64,000 nucleotides of DNA, from NCBI RefSeq assembly GCF_024807845.1, contig NZ_JANUEQ010000007.1:124001-188000 (forward strand), written 5' to 3'. Position 1 is the first letter of the stretch. Each line of letters starts with the position of its first letter. The position numbers were made by a program, and so were the translations under genes. This stretch comes from Klebsiella sp. BIGb0407. GTDB taxonomy: Bacteria; Pseudomonadota; Gammaproteobacteria; Enterobacterales; Enterobacteriaceae. Below, piece by piece: positions 18,793-27,768 of this stretch. The notes under the pieces are model-generated. The model was given only the letters and a program-made list of their open reading frames with translations, searched no databases and was not told the DNA's origin.

Positions 18793-20721
18793 GCTGTTAA
18801 CCATGAAGTTTCATATTGTGATAGTATTCAATCCAATATCATTGTTGATAATAAAGGCAAAATATATTCATATGTAGTAGAAAGAAAGGGGGCGTCATTT
18901 TTAAAATTATTTTTTGTAAATATAAAACTACCCGCCAATTCTTATGTTGAATTTCAATATGGAGAAAACTCTATACAGAGAGAGTTTTTTCATAACACTG
19001 AAAAAGTAGCGATTATTATTCCTGATGAGAGAGTGAATATTAGAGTTGTTTTAACAAAAGCAGTAAATTCAGATGATGTATTTTCTTTTGAGCTAAGCTC
19101 AGTTGAGTATGAAAATACAGAAGTATTTTCATCTTTTTTTAATGCTCGCTATATTTGTCATGACGGAACTGAAATAGGAGACAATGCTTTAGCCGCTGGA
19201 AGTATGATAGGTATGGAACCGTGGGTAAATTGTTCATTGATTGGTAGTGAAAATCATCTGCTAACGCATGCCAAAACCCTCTATGATGATCCTGATTTAC
19301 AACATACTGAAATATGGCTTAACTATTTTCATCAATCTTGTAAGGGCGACTCACCAATTAATGAACCGGTTCGTTTAAAAGCCGGGAAAATATTAGAAAT
19401 GAGTAATGGTATCGGTGGCAATCAGCCTTATGCATTATTAACGATAGATGAGTTTGATTATGAAAATTCTAATGTGAAAGAATTATTTGGTGGATTAAAA
19501 ATTAGTGAAGAAACTCCGGCTGTAAACGATCGTATTTACATCCCTGAACATCGTACAAGTATGTATATTATTGATAGGCAATCTGTAGACATGCATGCTT
19601 ATGTAGAACGCACTGGAGATGTCGTATCTTTCTCCGCTTGGATAAGTCCTCAATCGATCGGTTCTCCTGTAATATCATTAGAAAACAATGAAATCATTGC
19701 ACTACATACCGGCACTCACTTTCATGACTTCATATATTGGGGGCCTTCCGGTAAGAAATTACTTTCAGAACTCGATTCATTTATTGATGATAGTAATGAA
19801 TCTGTTATTGGTTTAGGAAATGTCACCTCTTTTAATCTTGAGTTAACAATTTTTGATACACTGGGCCGTTTAATACCTATCAACTTAGATAAAAAAGGTG
19901 TCATCTTACCTTTTGATACCGTGGCAATCACGGATTATGACAGCTACTCACTTATTGAAGTTGAAGCCATCGACCTTATTACCGATGAAGTATTCCCCCT
20001 GACATTTAAAGCTAGCCTGGTGGATGGTGACTATCAAACTAACATTCATGATAATAATATAACTGGTGAGGTTTTTCTAAAAATATATGGTTTTGATCTT
20101 GAACTCGACAGGTTAGTCAAATTCTGGTTAACATTCAAAGTGAGTGATCCTATTAATAATATCAGGAATTATGTTATCAGAGCCGTCTTAGATTATTATG
20201 ATCCTCATGATAGTGTATTTAATATGAGTGCTGATGTTGATAGTGTTGAGGTTTTAAATTTAAATATTTGGAAAAATGATCAGCTAAGAAAAAGCTCAGT
20301 TTCTTATACTATCGAAGGTATTGATACTTATGGTTTTGTCGCTTTTTATAACGGGCAAGGACCTGTAGATTTAATTCATGGTGAGTATGGTTATTCTGAA
20401 GTAAAAGTATTTCTAAAAAATGCCTCTAATGATGAAGTATTAGTTTATTTGCGAGGGGAGCGCCAAACAGCCTGTACTACACGGACGATGAATTCCAGTG
20501 TTGGGTGTGGGGATCCCCATAAATTCTCTCGATTAGTTTTGTCATTCCACCCTGAAGATAATGAACATCTGAAATACCATCAGAGTGGTCTTTATATCGG
20601 AGTCATTCCACTACAGGCAAGACGATGGGGAAGTAATACAGGTTTTGAGGATATTCAAGTCAATGTAATTTTACGCGATCTTATACTTGATTCTGAACCT
20701 GAAAATATTAATCCAAGCTGA
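18790..20721 (+). CDS. Trypsin-like pseudoprotease paralog
   Basis: A 643-residue paralog of the preceding protein, alignable from MAVNHEVSY to the last residues with the same domain order. All three catalytic positions are changed: the His is Lys162 (LLTHAKT), the Asp is Pro213 (GGNQPYALL) and the nucleophile Ser is Ile290 (PQSIGSPV). The flanking scaffold, including GSPVIS and NVKELFGGL, is preserved and the frame is open to the end. This is therefore an intact non-catalytic homolog rather than a decayed gene. A regulator, inhibitor or binding partner of the active copy is possible but not shown. It shares the leader repeat and has a terminator hairpin downstream. Confidence 0.8.
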   Translation: MAVNHEVSYCDSIQSNIIVDNKGKIYSYVVERKGASFLKLFFVNIKLPANSYVEFQYGENSIQREFFHNTEKVAIIIPDERVNIRVVLTKAVNSDDVFSFELSSVEYENTEVFSSFFNARYICHDGTEIGDNALAAGSMIGMEPWVNCSLIGSENHLLTHAKTLYDDPDLQHTEIWLNYFHQSCKGDSPINEPVRLKAGKILEMSNGIGGNQPYALLTIDEFDYENSNVKELFGGLKISEETPAVNDRIYIPEHRTSMYIIDRQSVDMHAYVERTGDVVSFSAWISPQSIGSPVISLENNEIIALHTGTHFHDFIYWGPSGKKLLSELDSFIDDSNESVIGLGNVTSFNLELTIFDTLGRLIPINLDKKGVILPFDTVAITDYDSYSLIEVEAIDLITDEVFPLTFKASLVDGDYQTNIHDNNITGEVFLKIYGFDLELDRLVKFWLTFKVSDPINNIRNYVIRAVLDYYDPHDSVFNMSADVDSVEVLNLNIWKNDQLRKSSVSYTIEGIDTYGFVAFYNGQGPVDLIHGEYGYSEVKVFLKNASNDEVLVYLRGERQTACTTRTMNSSVGCGDPHKFSRLVLSFHPEDNEHLKYHQSGLYIGVIPLQARRWGSNTGFEDIQVNVILRDLILDSEPENINPS

Positions 20722-20750
20722 TCTTCTGGTAGTGTGAGATCTTAAGATAT

Positions 20751-20782
20751 CCCTCAGTGTCAGGAGTGCATGACACTGAGGG
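20751..20782. terminator. Bidirectional terminator between pseudoprotease and ridA copy
   Basis: Perfect 12-base arms CCCTCAGTGTCA and TGACACTGAGGG around an 8-base loop lie between convergent genes. A diverged version occurs after the second ridA at 22264-22295. Confidence 0.7.
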
Positions 20783-20801
20783 TTGAATACGCTGATTTAT
20801 A

Positions 20802-21188
20802 CTAACGGCGTACAGCGATAGCTTCGATTTCGATCTTCACATCTTTTGGCAGGCGAGCCACTTCAACGCAAGAACGCGCCGGGAAAGTTGCCTTATGCTC
20901 GGTGAAGAACGCTTCATAGGTTGCGTTGACGGTAGCGAAGTCATTCAGGTCTTTCACAAAAACGGTCGTTTTTACGATATCGCCTACTTTCAGACCGGCA
21001 GCTTCAACAATCGCTTTCACGTTTTCCAGCGACTGACGTGCCTGAGCTGAGACGTCGTCAGGTACAGTACCGGTTTTTGGATCAACCGGGATCTGGCCGG
21101 AAGTGATAATCATACTACCCAGATCAACACCCTGAACATAAGGACCAATCGCGGCTGGGGCATTTTCAGTGCTAATAATGTGAGACAT
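20802..21188 (-). CDS. ridA: RidA, second copy
   Basis: A 128-residue YjgF/YER057c/UK114-family deaminase that hydrolyses reactive enamine/imine intermediates made by PLP enzymes and protects against 2-aminoacrylate. The catalytic Arg105 is in FPARSCVEV. The protein is identical to that encoded at 22335-22721. The DNA is nearly identical except for several synonymous changes over the last codons, and the shared stretch continues past the start codon through the ribosome-binding site. Because E. coli ridA sits next to pyrI, this distal copy is probably the duplicate. Confidence 0.95.
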   Translation of the reverse strand: MSHIISTENAPAAIGPYVQGVDLGSMIITSGQIPVDPKTGTVPDDVSAQARQSLENVKAIVEAAGLKVGDIVKTTVFVKDLNDFATVNATYEAFFTEHKATFPARSCVEVARLPKDVKIEIEAIAVRR

Positions 21189-21260
21189 TTTTCTTCCTCA
21201 GTTGGCAGGTCAGGCAGACGGTAGGTATCTGCCGGAATAAACAGGAAATAGGCCTGTGCC

Positions 21261-21383
21261 CGTCATACTTCAAGTTTCCTGGGTGTTGCTGGCGTCCAGA
21301 CCGCCGAATCACATAGTTTATCTATGCTCATCGACGGCCTGAACTTGGCGCCTACAGGCAACTCGAATTATTTTGGATATACG
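21261..21383. repeat. Enterobacterial palindromic intergenic repeat (MITE-like)
   Basis: The stretch opens with CGTCATACTTCAAGTT and closes with CAACTCGAATTATTTTGGAT, with partly complementary interior. This end pattern is common in intergenic repeats of Enterobacterales of about 125 bases. It lies upstream of the distal ridA copy. Assignment is by recognition of the termini only. Confidence 0.5.
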
Positions 21384-21386
21384 CAG

Positions 21387-21524
21387 CTAATGTGATTCAG
21401 GAATACGGAATGCCGGGTTCTTAGCATCGTAGTTGCTCAATGTCAGTGATCCCCCACCAACAACTGCTTTGCCCTGTACAGGGTGGTTTCCGCTACTCTC
21501 AACAAAAGCGGCTAGCCAGCACAT
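21387..21524 (-). pseudogene. Possible small gene or remnant between the ridA copies
   Basis: A 45-codon minus-strand frame starts ATG at 21524 and reads AAFVESSGNHPVQGKAVVGG then SLTLSNYDAKNPAFRIPESH. It lacks a ribosome site. A better start (ATGATAAAG, with AGGTGG upstream) lies a few codons earlier in another frame and would join it after one base change in a T run. I do not recognise the protein. It may be a frameshifted small gene. Confidence 0.3.
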
Positions 21525-21693
21525 AATAGACACGTTTCTTTATCATTTCTTGACCACCTTTTATCAATGGCAGATTATGAGTTTGGATGATTGTGGTTAG
21601 ATTTCAATGTTCTTTAGTTTGTCAGGTTTTTAAGGTTATTAAATAGATAAATTATTAAAAAGACTGTTATACGCTTCTGGAGAATTCTGTTTC

Positions 21694-22080
21694 TTGAACA
21701 CTATTCAATTAGCTCGATATGTCATTGGATTGACATGGATATACCACGGTCTATTTCCCAAGTTATTACAAATTGCTCCGCTTGAGCAGGCAATAACGGG
21801 GAATTTAGGATTTTCTGAAGAGATCACTTATCTATTGATTAAAGGCGCTGGCGTTAGTGAAGTTATATTTGGTGTAGTTTTTATCTGGTTATACAGGATC
21901 AAAGTCGTGCAGCTGCTTAACCTGGCAGGTTTGACTGGATTGTTGGCGTTTGCTGCTATTATGACTCCGAATATATTATTGGAAGCGTTTAATCCTGTTA
22001 CAACAAATATCCCACTGATGGTTCTCGGGTATTTGTTATTGCAGCAAACGGGTTCAGATCATGCCGTCGGGAATTTTTGA
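21694..22080 (+). CDS. DoxX-like small membrane protein
   Basis: A 128-residue integral membrane protein with four predicted helices and an ARYVIGLTWIYHGLFPKLL opening typical of the DoxX_3 type family, whose function is unknown. Translation apparently begins at a TTG (21694) with GGAG 11 bases upstream; no better ATG is available. It lies between two identical ridA genes and on the opposite strand, so it probably arrived with the duplication. Its AT content is higher than that of the pyr genes. Confidence 0.75.
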   Translation: MNTIQLARYVIGLTWIYHGLFPKLLQIAPLEQAITGNLGFSEEITYLLIKGAGVSEVIFGVVFIWLYRIKVVQLLNLAGLTGLLAFAAIMTPNILLEAFNPVTTNIPLMVLGYLLLQQTGSDHAVGNF

Positions 22081-22263
22081 ATGCTTATTTATTTGAATCA
22101 GTCAGTCAGGCCAGAGAAATGTCCTGATTCTGGCAGCAAGATTATAGCCTGAATCGTACCCATGAAAGTCTGGGGCATCTTGCCCCGGAGATATAGAGAA
22201 AACAGCTAGAAAACTTTAATCAGGTTTGTCTCAGGAAATCGGGGAGTGGACAGCATAAAGTAT

Positions 22264-22295
22264 CCCTCAATGTTAGAACAGCTTAACACTGAGGG
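22264..22295 (-). terminator. Terminator after pyrI-proximal ridA
   Basis: Arms CCCTCAATGTTA and TAACACTGAGGG with one mismatch. It is a diverged version of the hairpin at 20751-20782, including one compensated base pair. Confidence 0.6.
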
Positions 22296-22334
22296 TTAGA
22301 GACAAGTCGTATCAAAATCAGCGTATTAGGCTGA

Positions 22335-22721
22335 TTAGCGACGCACCGCAATCGCTTCGATTTCGATCTTCACATCTTTTGGCAGGCGAGCCACCTCAAC
22401 GCAAGAACGCGCCGGGAAAGTTGCCTTATGCTCGGTGAAGAACGCTTCATAGGTTGCGTTGACGGTAGCGAAGTCATTCAGGTCTTTCACAAAAACGGTC
22501 GTTTTTACGATATCGCCTACTTTCAGACCGGCAGCTTCAACAATCGCTTTCACGTTTTCCAGCGACTGGCGTGCCTGAGCTGAGACGTCGTCAGGTACAG
22601 TACCGGTTTTTGGATCAACCGGGATCTGGCCGGAAGTGATAATCATACTACCCAGATCAACACCCTGAACATAAGGACCAATCGCGGCTGGGGCATTTTC
22701 AGTGCTAATAATGTGAGACAT
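22335..22721 (-). CDS. ridA: RidA, ancestral-position copy
   Basis: Encodes a 128-residue reactive intermediate deaminase identical in sequence to the copy at 20802-21188, with Arg105 and the GPYVQ substrate-site region present. It lies just downstream of pyrI on the same strand, which is the E. coli arrangement, so this is taken as the original locus. The two copies differ mainly at synonymous sites near the 3' end, which suggests recent duplication or ongoing gene conversion. Confidence 0.96.
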   Translation of the reverse strand: MSHIISTENAPAAIGPYVQGVDLGSMIITSGQIPVDPKTGTVPDDVSAQARQSLENVKAIVEAAGLKVGDIVKTTVFVKDLNDFATVNATYEAFFTEHKATFPARSCVEVARLPKDVKIEIEAIAVRR

Positions 22722-22843
22722 TTTTCTTCCTCAGTTGGCAGGTCAGGCAGACGGTAGGTCGTCTGCCGGAATAACAGGCCTGTGGCCTGTTTAGAAATCG
22801 CCGTTATTATAGGGAATGATAGCGCATTATTGTTAGTGATAGA

Positions 22844-23305
22844 TCAAGCTGCCAGCACGACATGATGGGCAAACTCTTTCTCACAGTATTTACACTTAAG
22901 GCTGATCTTTTCTGCGCGCTTTTCCACCGTGAAGTAGGAAGAAACCGGTTCATTGCGGCTGATACAGTTACTGTTCGGGCAGATAAGCACATTTTCGATG
23001 AACTTAGGCATGCTTGGGCGGCTTTTACCCACTACTTCATAATTATCAATACGGTTTACCGTTGCTTCTGGCGCATACAACGCCAGTTGGTTAACCTGGT
23101 CATCAGTCAGAAAGGTATTTTCTATTTTGATTAAGTCTTTACGGCCTTGCTCGCGAGAAGGCAGATTCAGGCCGATGGTGATGCGCTGGTCGGTTTTGGT
23201 CAGTTTGAATAAGGTCAGCAGTTTAAAACCAACCTGAGCCGGAATATGATCGATAACAGTTCCGCGTTTGATAGCTTCAACTTGCAATTTATTATCATGT
23301 GTCAT
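22844..23305 (-). CDS. pyrI: PyrI, aspartate carbamoyltransferase regulatory chain
   Basis: A 153-residue regulatory subunit that binds CTP or ATP at its N-terminal domain and holds the catalytic trimers together through a zinc domain. The zinc cysteines appear as CPNSNC and, 26 residues later, CKYC. It follows pyrB by 16 bases and is cotranscribed with it. Confidence 0.98.
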   Translation of the reverse strand: MTHDNKLQVEAIKRGTVIDHIPAQVGFKLLTLFKLTKTDQRITIGLNLPSREQGRKDLIKIENTFLTDDQVNQLALYAPEATVNRIDNYEVVGKSRPSMPKFIENVLICPNSNCISRNEPVSSYFTVEKRAEKISLKCKYCEKEFAHHVVLAA

Positions 23306-23321
23306 TTTTCTGTCCTCTTAC

Positions 23322-24254
23322 TTAAACCAGTTCGCGATTCAACACCAGGGCGAGCAATGCCTGGCGGGCAAAAATACCGTTACCTGCTTGCTGGAAATAC
23401 CAGGCATGCGGGGTTTTATCCACATCAGTGGTTATCTCATCAACACGCGGCAGCGGATGCAGCACTTTCATATTGTCGCGTGCACCTGCCAGATCTGCCG
23501 CCCGCAGGATAAACTGGGCTTTAACGTTGGCATATTCTGAAGGGTCAAGACGTTCTTTCTGGACGCGAGTCATATAGAGAATATCCAGCGATTCAACCAC
23601 TTCATCAATCGCATGGTGGCAGCTCCAGGTGATGCCTTTTTCATCCAGCATATCGGTAATATACTGCGGCATTGACAGGGCATCAGGGGCAATAAAGTAG
23701 AAGCGGTTGCCAGAGAACTTGGCCAGCGCCTGAGCCAGAGAGTGCACCGTACGACCGTATTTTAAATCGCCTACCATAGCAATATTCAGGTTCTCAAGGC
23801 GGCCCTGAGTCTCCTGAATGGTAAACAGGTCCAGCAGCGTTTGGGTCGGGTGCTGATTCGCGCCATCGCCCGCATTGATAACCGGGATATCACCGGCAAA
23901 TTCCGTCGCCAGACGCGCGGCACCTTCTTGCGGATAGCGCATCACAATCGCATCCACATAAGTTCCGATAACCGAAATGGTATCTGCCAGCGTTTCCCCT
24001 TTTTTACCCAGTGAGGTATTACCACTATCAGAAAAACCCACTACAGAAGCGCCCAGGCGATGAATGGCGGTCTCAAAAGAGAGGCGAGTACGGGTCGAGG
24101 CTTCAAAGAAGCAGCTGGCGATTACCTTGTACTTAAGCAACTCTGGCTGTGGATTCGCTTTTAATTTTGCAGCGGTAGCCAGAACCAGCTCGAGCTCATC
24201 GCGACTGAGATCATTAATGGAAATGATGTGTTTCTTATAAAGTGGATTTGTCAT
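23322..24254 (-). CDS. pyrB: PyrB, aspartate carbamoyltransferase catalytic chain
   Basis: A 310-residue enzyme catalysing carbamoyl phosphate + aspartate to carbamoyl aspartate, the committed step of pyrimidine synthesis. The carbamoyl-phosphate site [12 protein letters not shown] and the HPTQTLLDL and HPLPRVDE motifs are present. Its product assembles with PyrI into the allosteric holoenzyme. Expression is controlled by the leader and attenuator immediately upstream. Confidence 0.98.
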   Translation of the reverse strand: MTNPLYKKHIISINDLSRDELELVLATAAKLKANPQPELLKYKVIASCFFEASTRTRLSFETAIHRLGASVVGFSDSGNTSLGKKGETLADTISVIGTYVDAIVMRYPQEGAARLATEFAGDIPVINAGDGANQHPTQTLLDLFTIQETQGRLENLNIAMVGDLKYGRTVHSLAQALAKFSGNRFYFIAPDALSMPQYITDMLDEKGITWSCHHAIDEVVESLDILYMTRVQKERLDPSEYANVKAQFILRAADLAGARDNMKVLHPLPRVDEITTDVDKTPHAWYFQQAGNGIFARQALLALVLNRELV

Positions 24255-24289
24255 ATTTCTCTCCTGTTCTCGAGTCTCGAGCGATGGAC

Positions 24290-24317
24290 AAAAAAAAGCC
24301 CCTCAATGAGGGGCTTT
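24290..24317 (-). terminator. pyrBI attenuator
   Basis: Reading the minus strand, AAAGCCCCTC and GAGGGGCTTT form a GC-rich stem followed by a run of eight T residues, between the PyrL leader and pyrB. The PyrL stop codon falls inside the stem, so a ribosome close behind RNA polymerase would prevent hairpin formation. This is the UTP-sensing attenuation arrangement. Confidence 0.92.
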
Positions 24318-24410
24318 AGAAATTTGAATAGGCAACGGGAGGAAAAACGCCACGGCAACATCGGCAGTTTCTCGATGTAGTGTAGTAGTCTGATAGAGAC
24401 AATGGCGCAT
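24303..24410 (-). CDS. pyrL: PyrL, pyrBI leader peptide
   Basis: A 35-codon leader beginning MRHCLYQTTTLHRETADVAV and ending with FFLPLPIQISKAPH. It has a strong AGGAGG six bases before the ATG and ends within the attenuator stem. The sequence differs from the 44-residue E. coli PyrL, but it keeps the FF-PL segment encoded over a T-rich stretch where polymerase pauses at low UTP. Its role is to couple translation to transcription. Confidence 0.85.
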   Translation of the reverse strand: MRHCLYQTTTLHRETADVAVAFFLPLPIQISKAPH

Positions 24411-24422
24411 GCTTCCTCCTGG

Positions 24423-24463
24423 CAAATTGTGGCGCATTATACGCGGGTGTTTTTGCACTGCAA
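24423..24463 (-). promoter_or_regulatory. pyrBI promoter with reiterative-transcription start
   Basis: On the minus strand, TTGCAG (24463-24458), a 16-base spacer and TATAAT (24441-24436) are followed 7 bases later by AATTTG. In E. coli pyrBI that initially transcribed AATTTG permits UTP-dependent slippage, a second layer of control. The same sequence here suggests the mechanism is kept. Confidence 0.75.
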
Positions 24464-24699
24464 TAGATTTAATCAGACTTTTTTTACCGATAGCAATCGG
24501 TTGCTATAACCAGAAGTACTGAACTTTGGCTTATTCTGTTAAACGGCCTCTGACATTACAAATACACCTGAAAGTGAAGATTTCACCGCATGACCTGCTG
24601 TTGTGAGTTTAACTTCTGCAAGTCTGTGATTTTTTTATCATCTTATGATCTGCGTCTCTGGTCGCCAGACAAATAACCACGCTAGACTTAACATCTTAA

Positions 24700-25179
<480 letters not shown>

Positions 25180-25197
25180 TTCCATAGCCTGCACAGA

Positions 25198-25219
25198 GTC
25201 CTCTCCCGCAGGAGAGGAC
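25198..25219. terminator. Bidirectional terminator between tabA and argI
   Basis: GTCCTCTCC and GGAGAGGAC form a perfect 9-pair stem with a 4-base loop between convergent genes. Confidence 0.7.
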
Positions 25220-25227
25220 CCGGAAAC

Positions 25228-26238
25228 TTACAGGCCAGGTGCCAGGGTAGCAACCATCACGGCTTTAATGGTATGCATACGGTTTTCTGCCTGGTCAAAC
25301 ACCACACTGTGTTCTGACTCAAACACTTCATCCGTCACTTCCATCCCGTTGTGTAAATCGAAAGTCTCCGCCATCTGCTTACCCAGAGTGGTTTTTTCAT
25401 CATGGAAGGCTGGCAGACAGTGCAAGAACTTCACCTGCGGATTACTGGTTAAGGCCAGCATCTGCTTATTTACCTGATAAGGGCGCAGCAGAGCGATACG
25501 TTCAGCCCATTTCTCTTTCGCTTCACCCATTGAGACCCATACGTCAGTATAAATAAAGTCCGCTCCTGCTACTCCGGCGGCAATATCTTCCGTCAGCGTT
25601 ATCTGACCACCATTTTGTGCTGCTAGCTCACTGCACTGGCTGACCAGCTGTGGTTCAGGCCAGCAGCTCTTAGGGGCCACTAAACGTAAGTTCAGACCGG
25701 TGAGGGCTGCGGCTTCCAGCATAGAATTACCCATGTTGTTACGCGCATCACCCACATAGGCCAGAGTCATTTGATTAAAGCTTTTGCCCGGCAAATGCTC
25801 CTGCATGGTCAGTAAATCAGCCAGCAGTTGGGTCGGGTGAAATTCATTAGTCAGGCCATTCCAGACCGGGACACCGGCAAATTCTGCCAGGGTTTCGACG
25901 ATTTCCTGGCCATAACCCCGGTACTGAATACCGTCATAAATACGTCCCAGCACCCGTGCGGTATCTTTTATTGATTCTTTATGCCCGATTTGGCTACCAC
26001 TTGGGCCAAGATAGGTCACACGTGCGCCTTGATCATAAGCGGCAACTTCGAAAGAGCAGCGAGTTCTGGTCGAATCTTTTTCGAAGATGAGCGCGATATT
26101 TTTTCCAACAAGCTTTTGACTTTCCGTCCCTTTTTTCTTATCACTTTTCAGTTTTGCGGACAAAGATAATAATTCGTTAAGCTGGGCAGGGGTAAAATCA
26201 AGTAATTTAAGAAAGTGTTTCTGATAAAAGTGACTCAT
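25228..26238 (-). CDS. argI: Ornithine carbamoyltransferase
   Basis: A 336-residue enzyme making citrulline from ornithine and carbamoyl phosphate in arginine synthesis. [13 protein letters not shown] (carbamoyl phosphate), HPTQLLADL, and the HCLPAFH ornithine loop are clear. The frame opens at 26256, but the ATG at 26238 gives the conserved [15 protein letters not shown] start. The location between tabA and rraB corresponds to argI in E. coli; species with a single copy call it argF. Two ARG boxes precede it. Confidence 0.97.
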   Translation of the reverse strand: MSHFYQKHFLKLLDFTPAQLNELLSLSAKLKSDKKKGTESQKLVGKNIALIFEKDSTRTRCSFEVAAYDQGARVTYLGPSGSQIGHKESIKDTARVLGRIYDGIQYRGYGQEIVETLAEFAGVPVWNGLTNEFHPTQLLADLLTMQEHLPGKSFNQMTLAYVGDARNNMGNSMLEAAALTGLNLRLVAPKSCWPEPQLVSQCSELAAQNGGQITLTEDIAAGVAGADFIYTDVWVSMGEAKEKWAERIALLRPYQVNKQMLALTSNPQVKFLHCLPAFHDEKTTLGKQMAETFDLHNGMEVTDEVFESEHSVVFDQAENRMHTIKAVMVATLAPGL

Positions 26239-26265
26239 CTTAGCCTCACGTGGCACTCGCCATTA

Positions 26266-26304
26266 ATTGAATTAAAATTCAATTTATATGTATGAATATG
26301 CAAT
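26266..26304. promoter_or_regulatory. Tandem ARG boxes (ArgR operator) of argI
   Basis: ATTGAATTAAAATTCAAT (26266-26283), a 3-base gap, and TATGTATGAATATGCAAT (26287-26304) are two 18-base ARG boxes. The first fits the TGAAT-N4-ATTCA consensus perfectly. Pairs with a 3-base gap bind the arginine-loaded ArgR hexamer. Confidence 0.88.
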
Positions 26305-26402
26305 TGCAACCCTGAGTAAGAAATCTTTGCTGTGAAAGGTGGAGGCAAACCGCTCGGTATGTGAGAATAAGCCCGTGTGCCGATACATGTGAGGACAGGA
26401 TC

Positions 26403-26819
26403 ATGGCAAATTCAGAACATCTGGAAGAACAACGCGAAGAAACGCGTTTAATCATTGAAGAACTGCTGGAAGACGGCAGCGATCCCGACGCGCTTTACAC
26501 CATCGAACATCATCTTTCTGCTGATGATTTCGAAACTCTTGAAAAGGCCGCGGTTGAGGCATTCAAGATGGGCTATGAAGTCACTGATCCTGAAGAGCTC
26601 GAAGTTGAAGAAGGTGACGTGGTTATTTGCTGCGATGTGCTGAGCGAAAGCGCATTAAATGCTGAGTTAATTGACTCTCAGGTTGAGCAATTAATGAATC
26701 TGGCCGAAAAATTCAACGTTGAATATGACGGCTGGGGCACCTACTTTGAAGATCCGAATGGCGAAGATGACCAGGACGATGGCGAAGACGATGAAGATGA
26801 CGACGGTGTTCGTCACTAA
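26403..26819 (+). CDS. rraB: RraB, ribonuclease E inhibitor
   Basis: A 138-residue acidic protein that binds the C-terminal half of RNase E and remodels degradosome composition. The start at 26403 ([10 protein letters not shown]) has AGGA just upstream and matches E. coli, although the frame is open from 26361. The last 25 residues are almost all Asp/Glu, as in the family. It is divergent from argI and followed after 49 bases by miaE. Confidence 0.95.
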   Translation: MANSEHLEEQREETRLIIEELLEDGSDPDALYTIEHHLSADDFETLEKAAVEAFKMGYEVTDPEELEVEEGDVVICCDVLSESALNAELIDSQVEQLMNLAEKFNVEYDGWGTYFEDPNGEDDQDDGEDDEDDDGVRH

Positions 26820-26833
26820 ACATCAGTGATGGT

Positions 26834-26853
26834 GCAGCAGCGTTCGCTGCTGC
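26834..26853 (+). other. Intercistronic hairpin between rraB and miaE
   Basis: GCAGCAGC and GCTGCTGC pair around GTTC. Without a T-run it is more likely an mRNA-stability or attenuating element than a full terminator. Confidence 0.4.
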
Positions 26854-26868
26854 ATTTCAGGATAAAGC

Positions 26869-27633
26869 ATGAACCTACAGTTACTTCTCTCACCGATTAA
26901 TGATTTTCTGCATTGCCCAACTCCCGAAGCCTGGATAGATCAAGCCCGTAAACCAGAAAATTTATCGCTATTACTGAATGACCATCTGATATGTGAGCTT
27001 AAAGCCGCCCAAACCGGGATGTTTCTGATCCGCAAATATGTTGCTGATAAAGAAACCTCAGAAGTCCTTCTGGCCTTACTACGGCCCTACGAGGTCTTTG
27101 CCTTTAGTGACGGGCCGGAGCCTGACTTTCTGGCACTGCATAAAGCGCTGAGCAAAAAGCTGATGCCAAAGACGCAGGGTGGCTGGGAGCAGACGCTTAT
27201 CGACAGTATGACGTCACTGATAAAAGAAGAGCTACACCACTTCTGGCAAGTCCGTGAAATCATGCTGGCGCGTGATATCCCCTATGTCAAAATGACGGCC
27301 AGCCGTTATGCTAAAGGGCTGCTCGGCCAAACGCGTACCCATGAACCCCTGATGCTGGTGGATAAACTTATCTGCGGGGCCTATATCGAAGCGCGTTCCT
27401 GCGAACGTTTTGCCGCTATTGCGCCCTGGCTTGATGATGAGCTGAGCAGTTTCTATCTGTCGTTGCTACGCTCTGAAGCGCGCCACTATCAGGATTATCT
27501 GAGCCTGGCCCAGCAAATAGCCGGGGGAGATATTCAGGACCGAGTGAAATTTCTTGGCGAAGCTGAAGCGGCGCTAATTCAAAGTCCCGATGATACTTTT
27601 CGCTTTCACAGCGGCATACCCGCATCGGTGTAA
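26869..27633 (+). CDS. miaE: MiaE, tRNA 2-methylthio-N6-isopentenyladenosine hydroxylase
   Basis: A 254-residue nonheme diiron monooxygenase that hydroxylates the isopentenyl group of ms2i6A37 in tRNA. Candidate diiron ligands appear as Glu in LICELKAAQTG, EELHH, Glu in YIEARSCERF and SEARHY. It is present in Salmonella between rraB and yjgM and absent from E. coli K-12, so the neighbourhood is of Salmonella type. AGGA lies before the start. Confidence 0.95.
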   Translation: MNLQLLLSPINDFLHCPTPEAWIDQARKPENLSLLLNDHLICELKAAQTGMFLIRKYVADKETSEVLLALLRPYEVFAFSDGPEPDFLALHKALSKKLMPKTQGGWEQTLIDSMTSLIKEELHHFWQVREIMLARDIPYVKMTASRYAKGLLGQTRTHEPLMLVDKLICGAYIEARSCERFAAIAPWLDDELSSFYLSLLRSEARHYQDYLSLAQQIAGGDIQDRVKFLGEAEAALIQSPDDTFRFHSGIPASV

Positions 27634-27768
27634 AGCTTGCCAACCGCCTGTCTGGCGTCATCACGGCGCATGCAGGCTTTGAATGATGCGGGCAAAAAGT
27701 GTTTAATGCTTGAACAGCGTTACGCTACTCGCTAAGGTAGCGGCGATTTTACCTTCCTGGAAGCTATC

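Noticed and set aside
23246-23540. Plus-strand frames opposite pyrI and pyrB
   Set aside because: They are antisense to well-established catalytic and regulatory chains and have no support.
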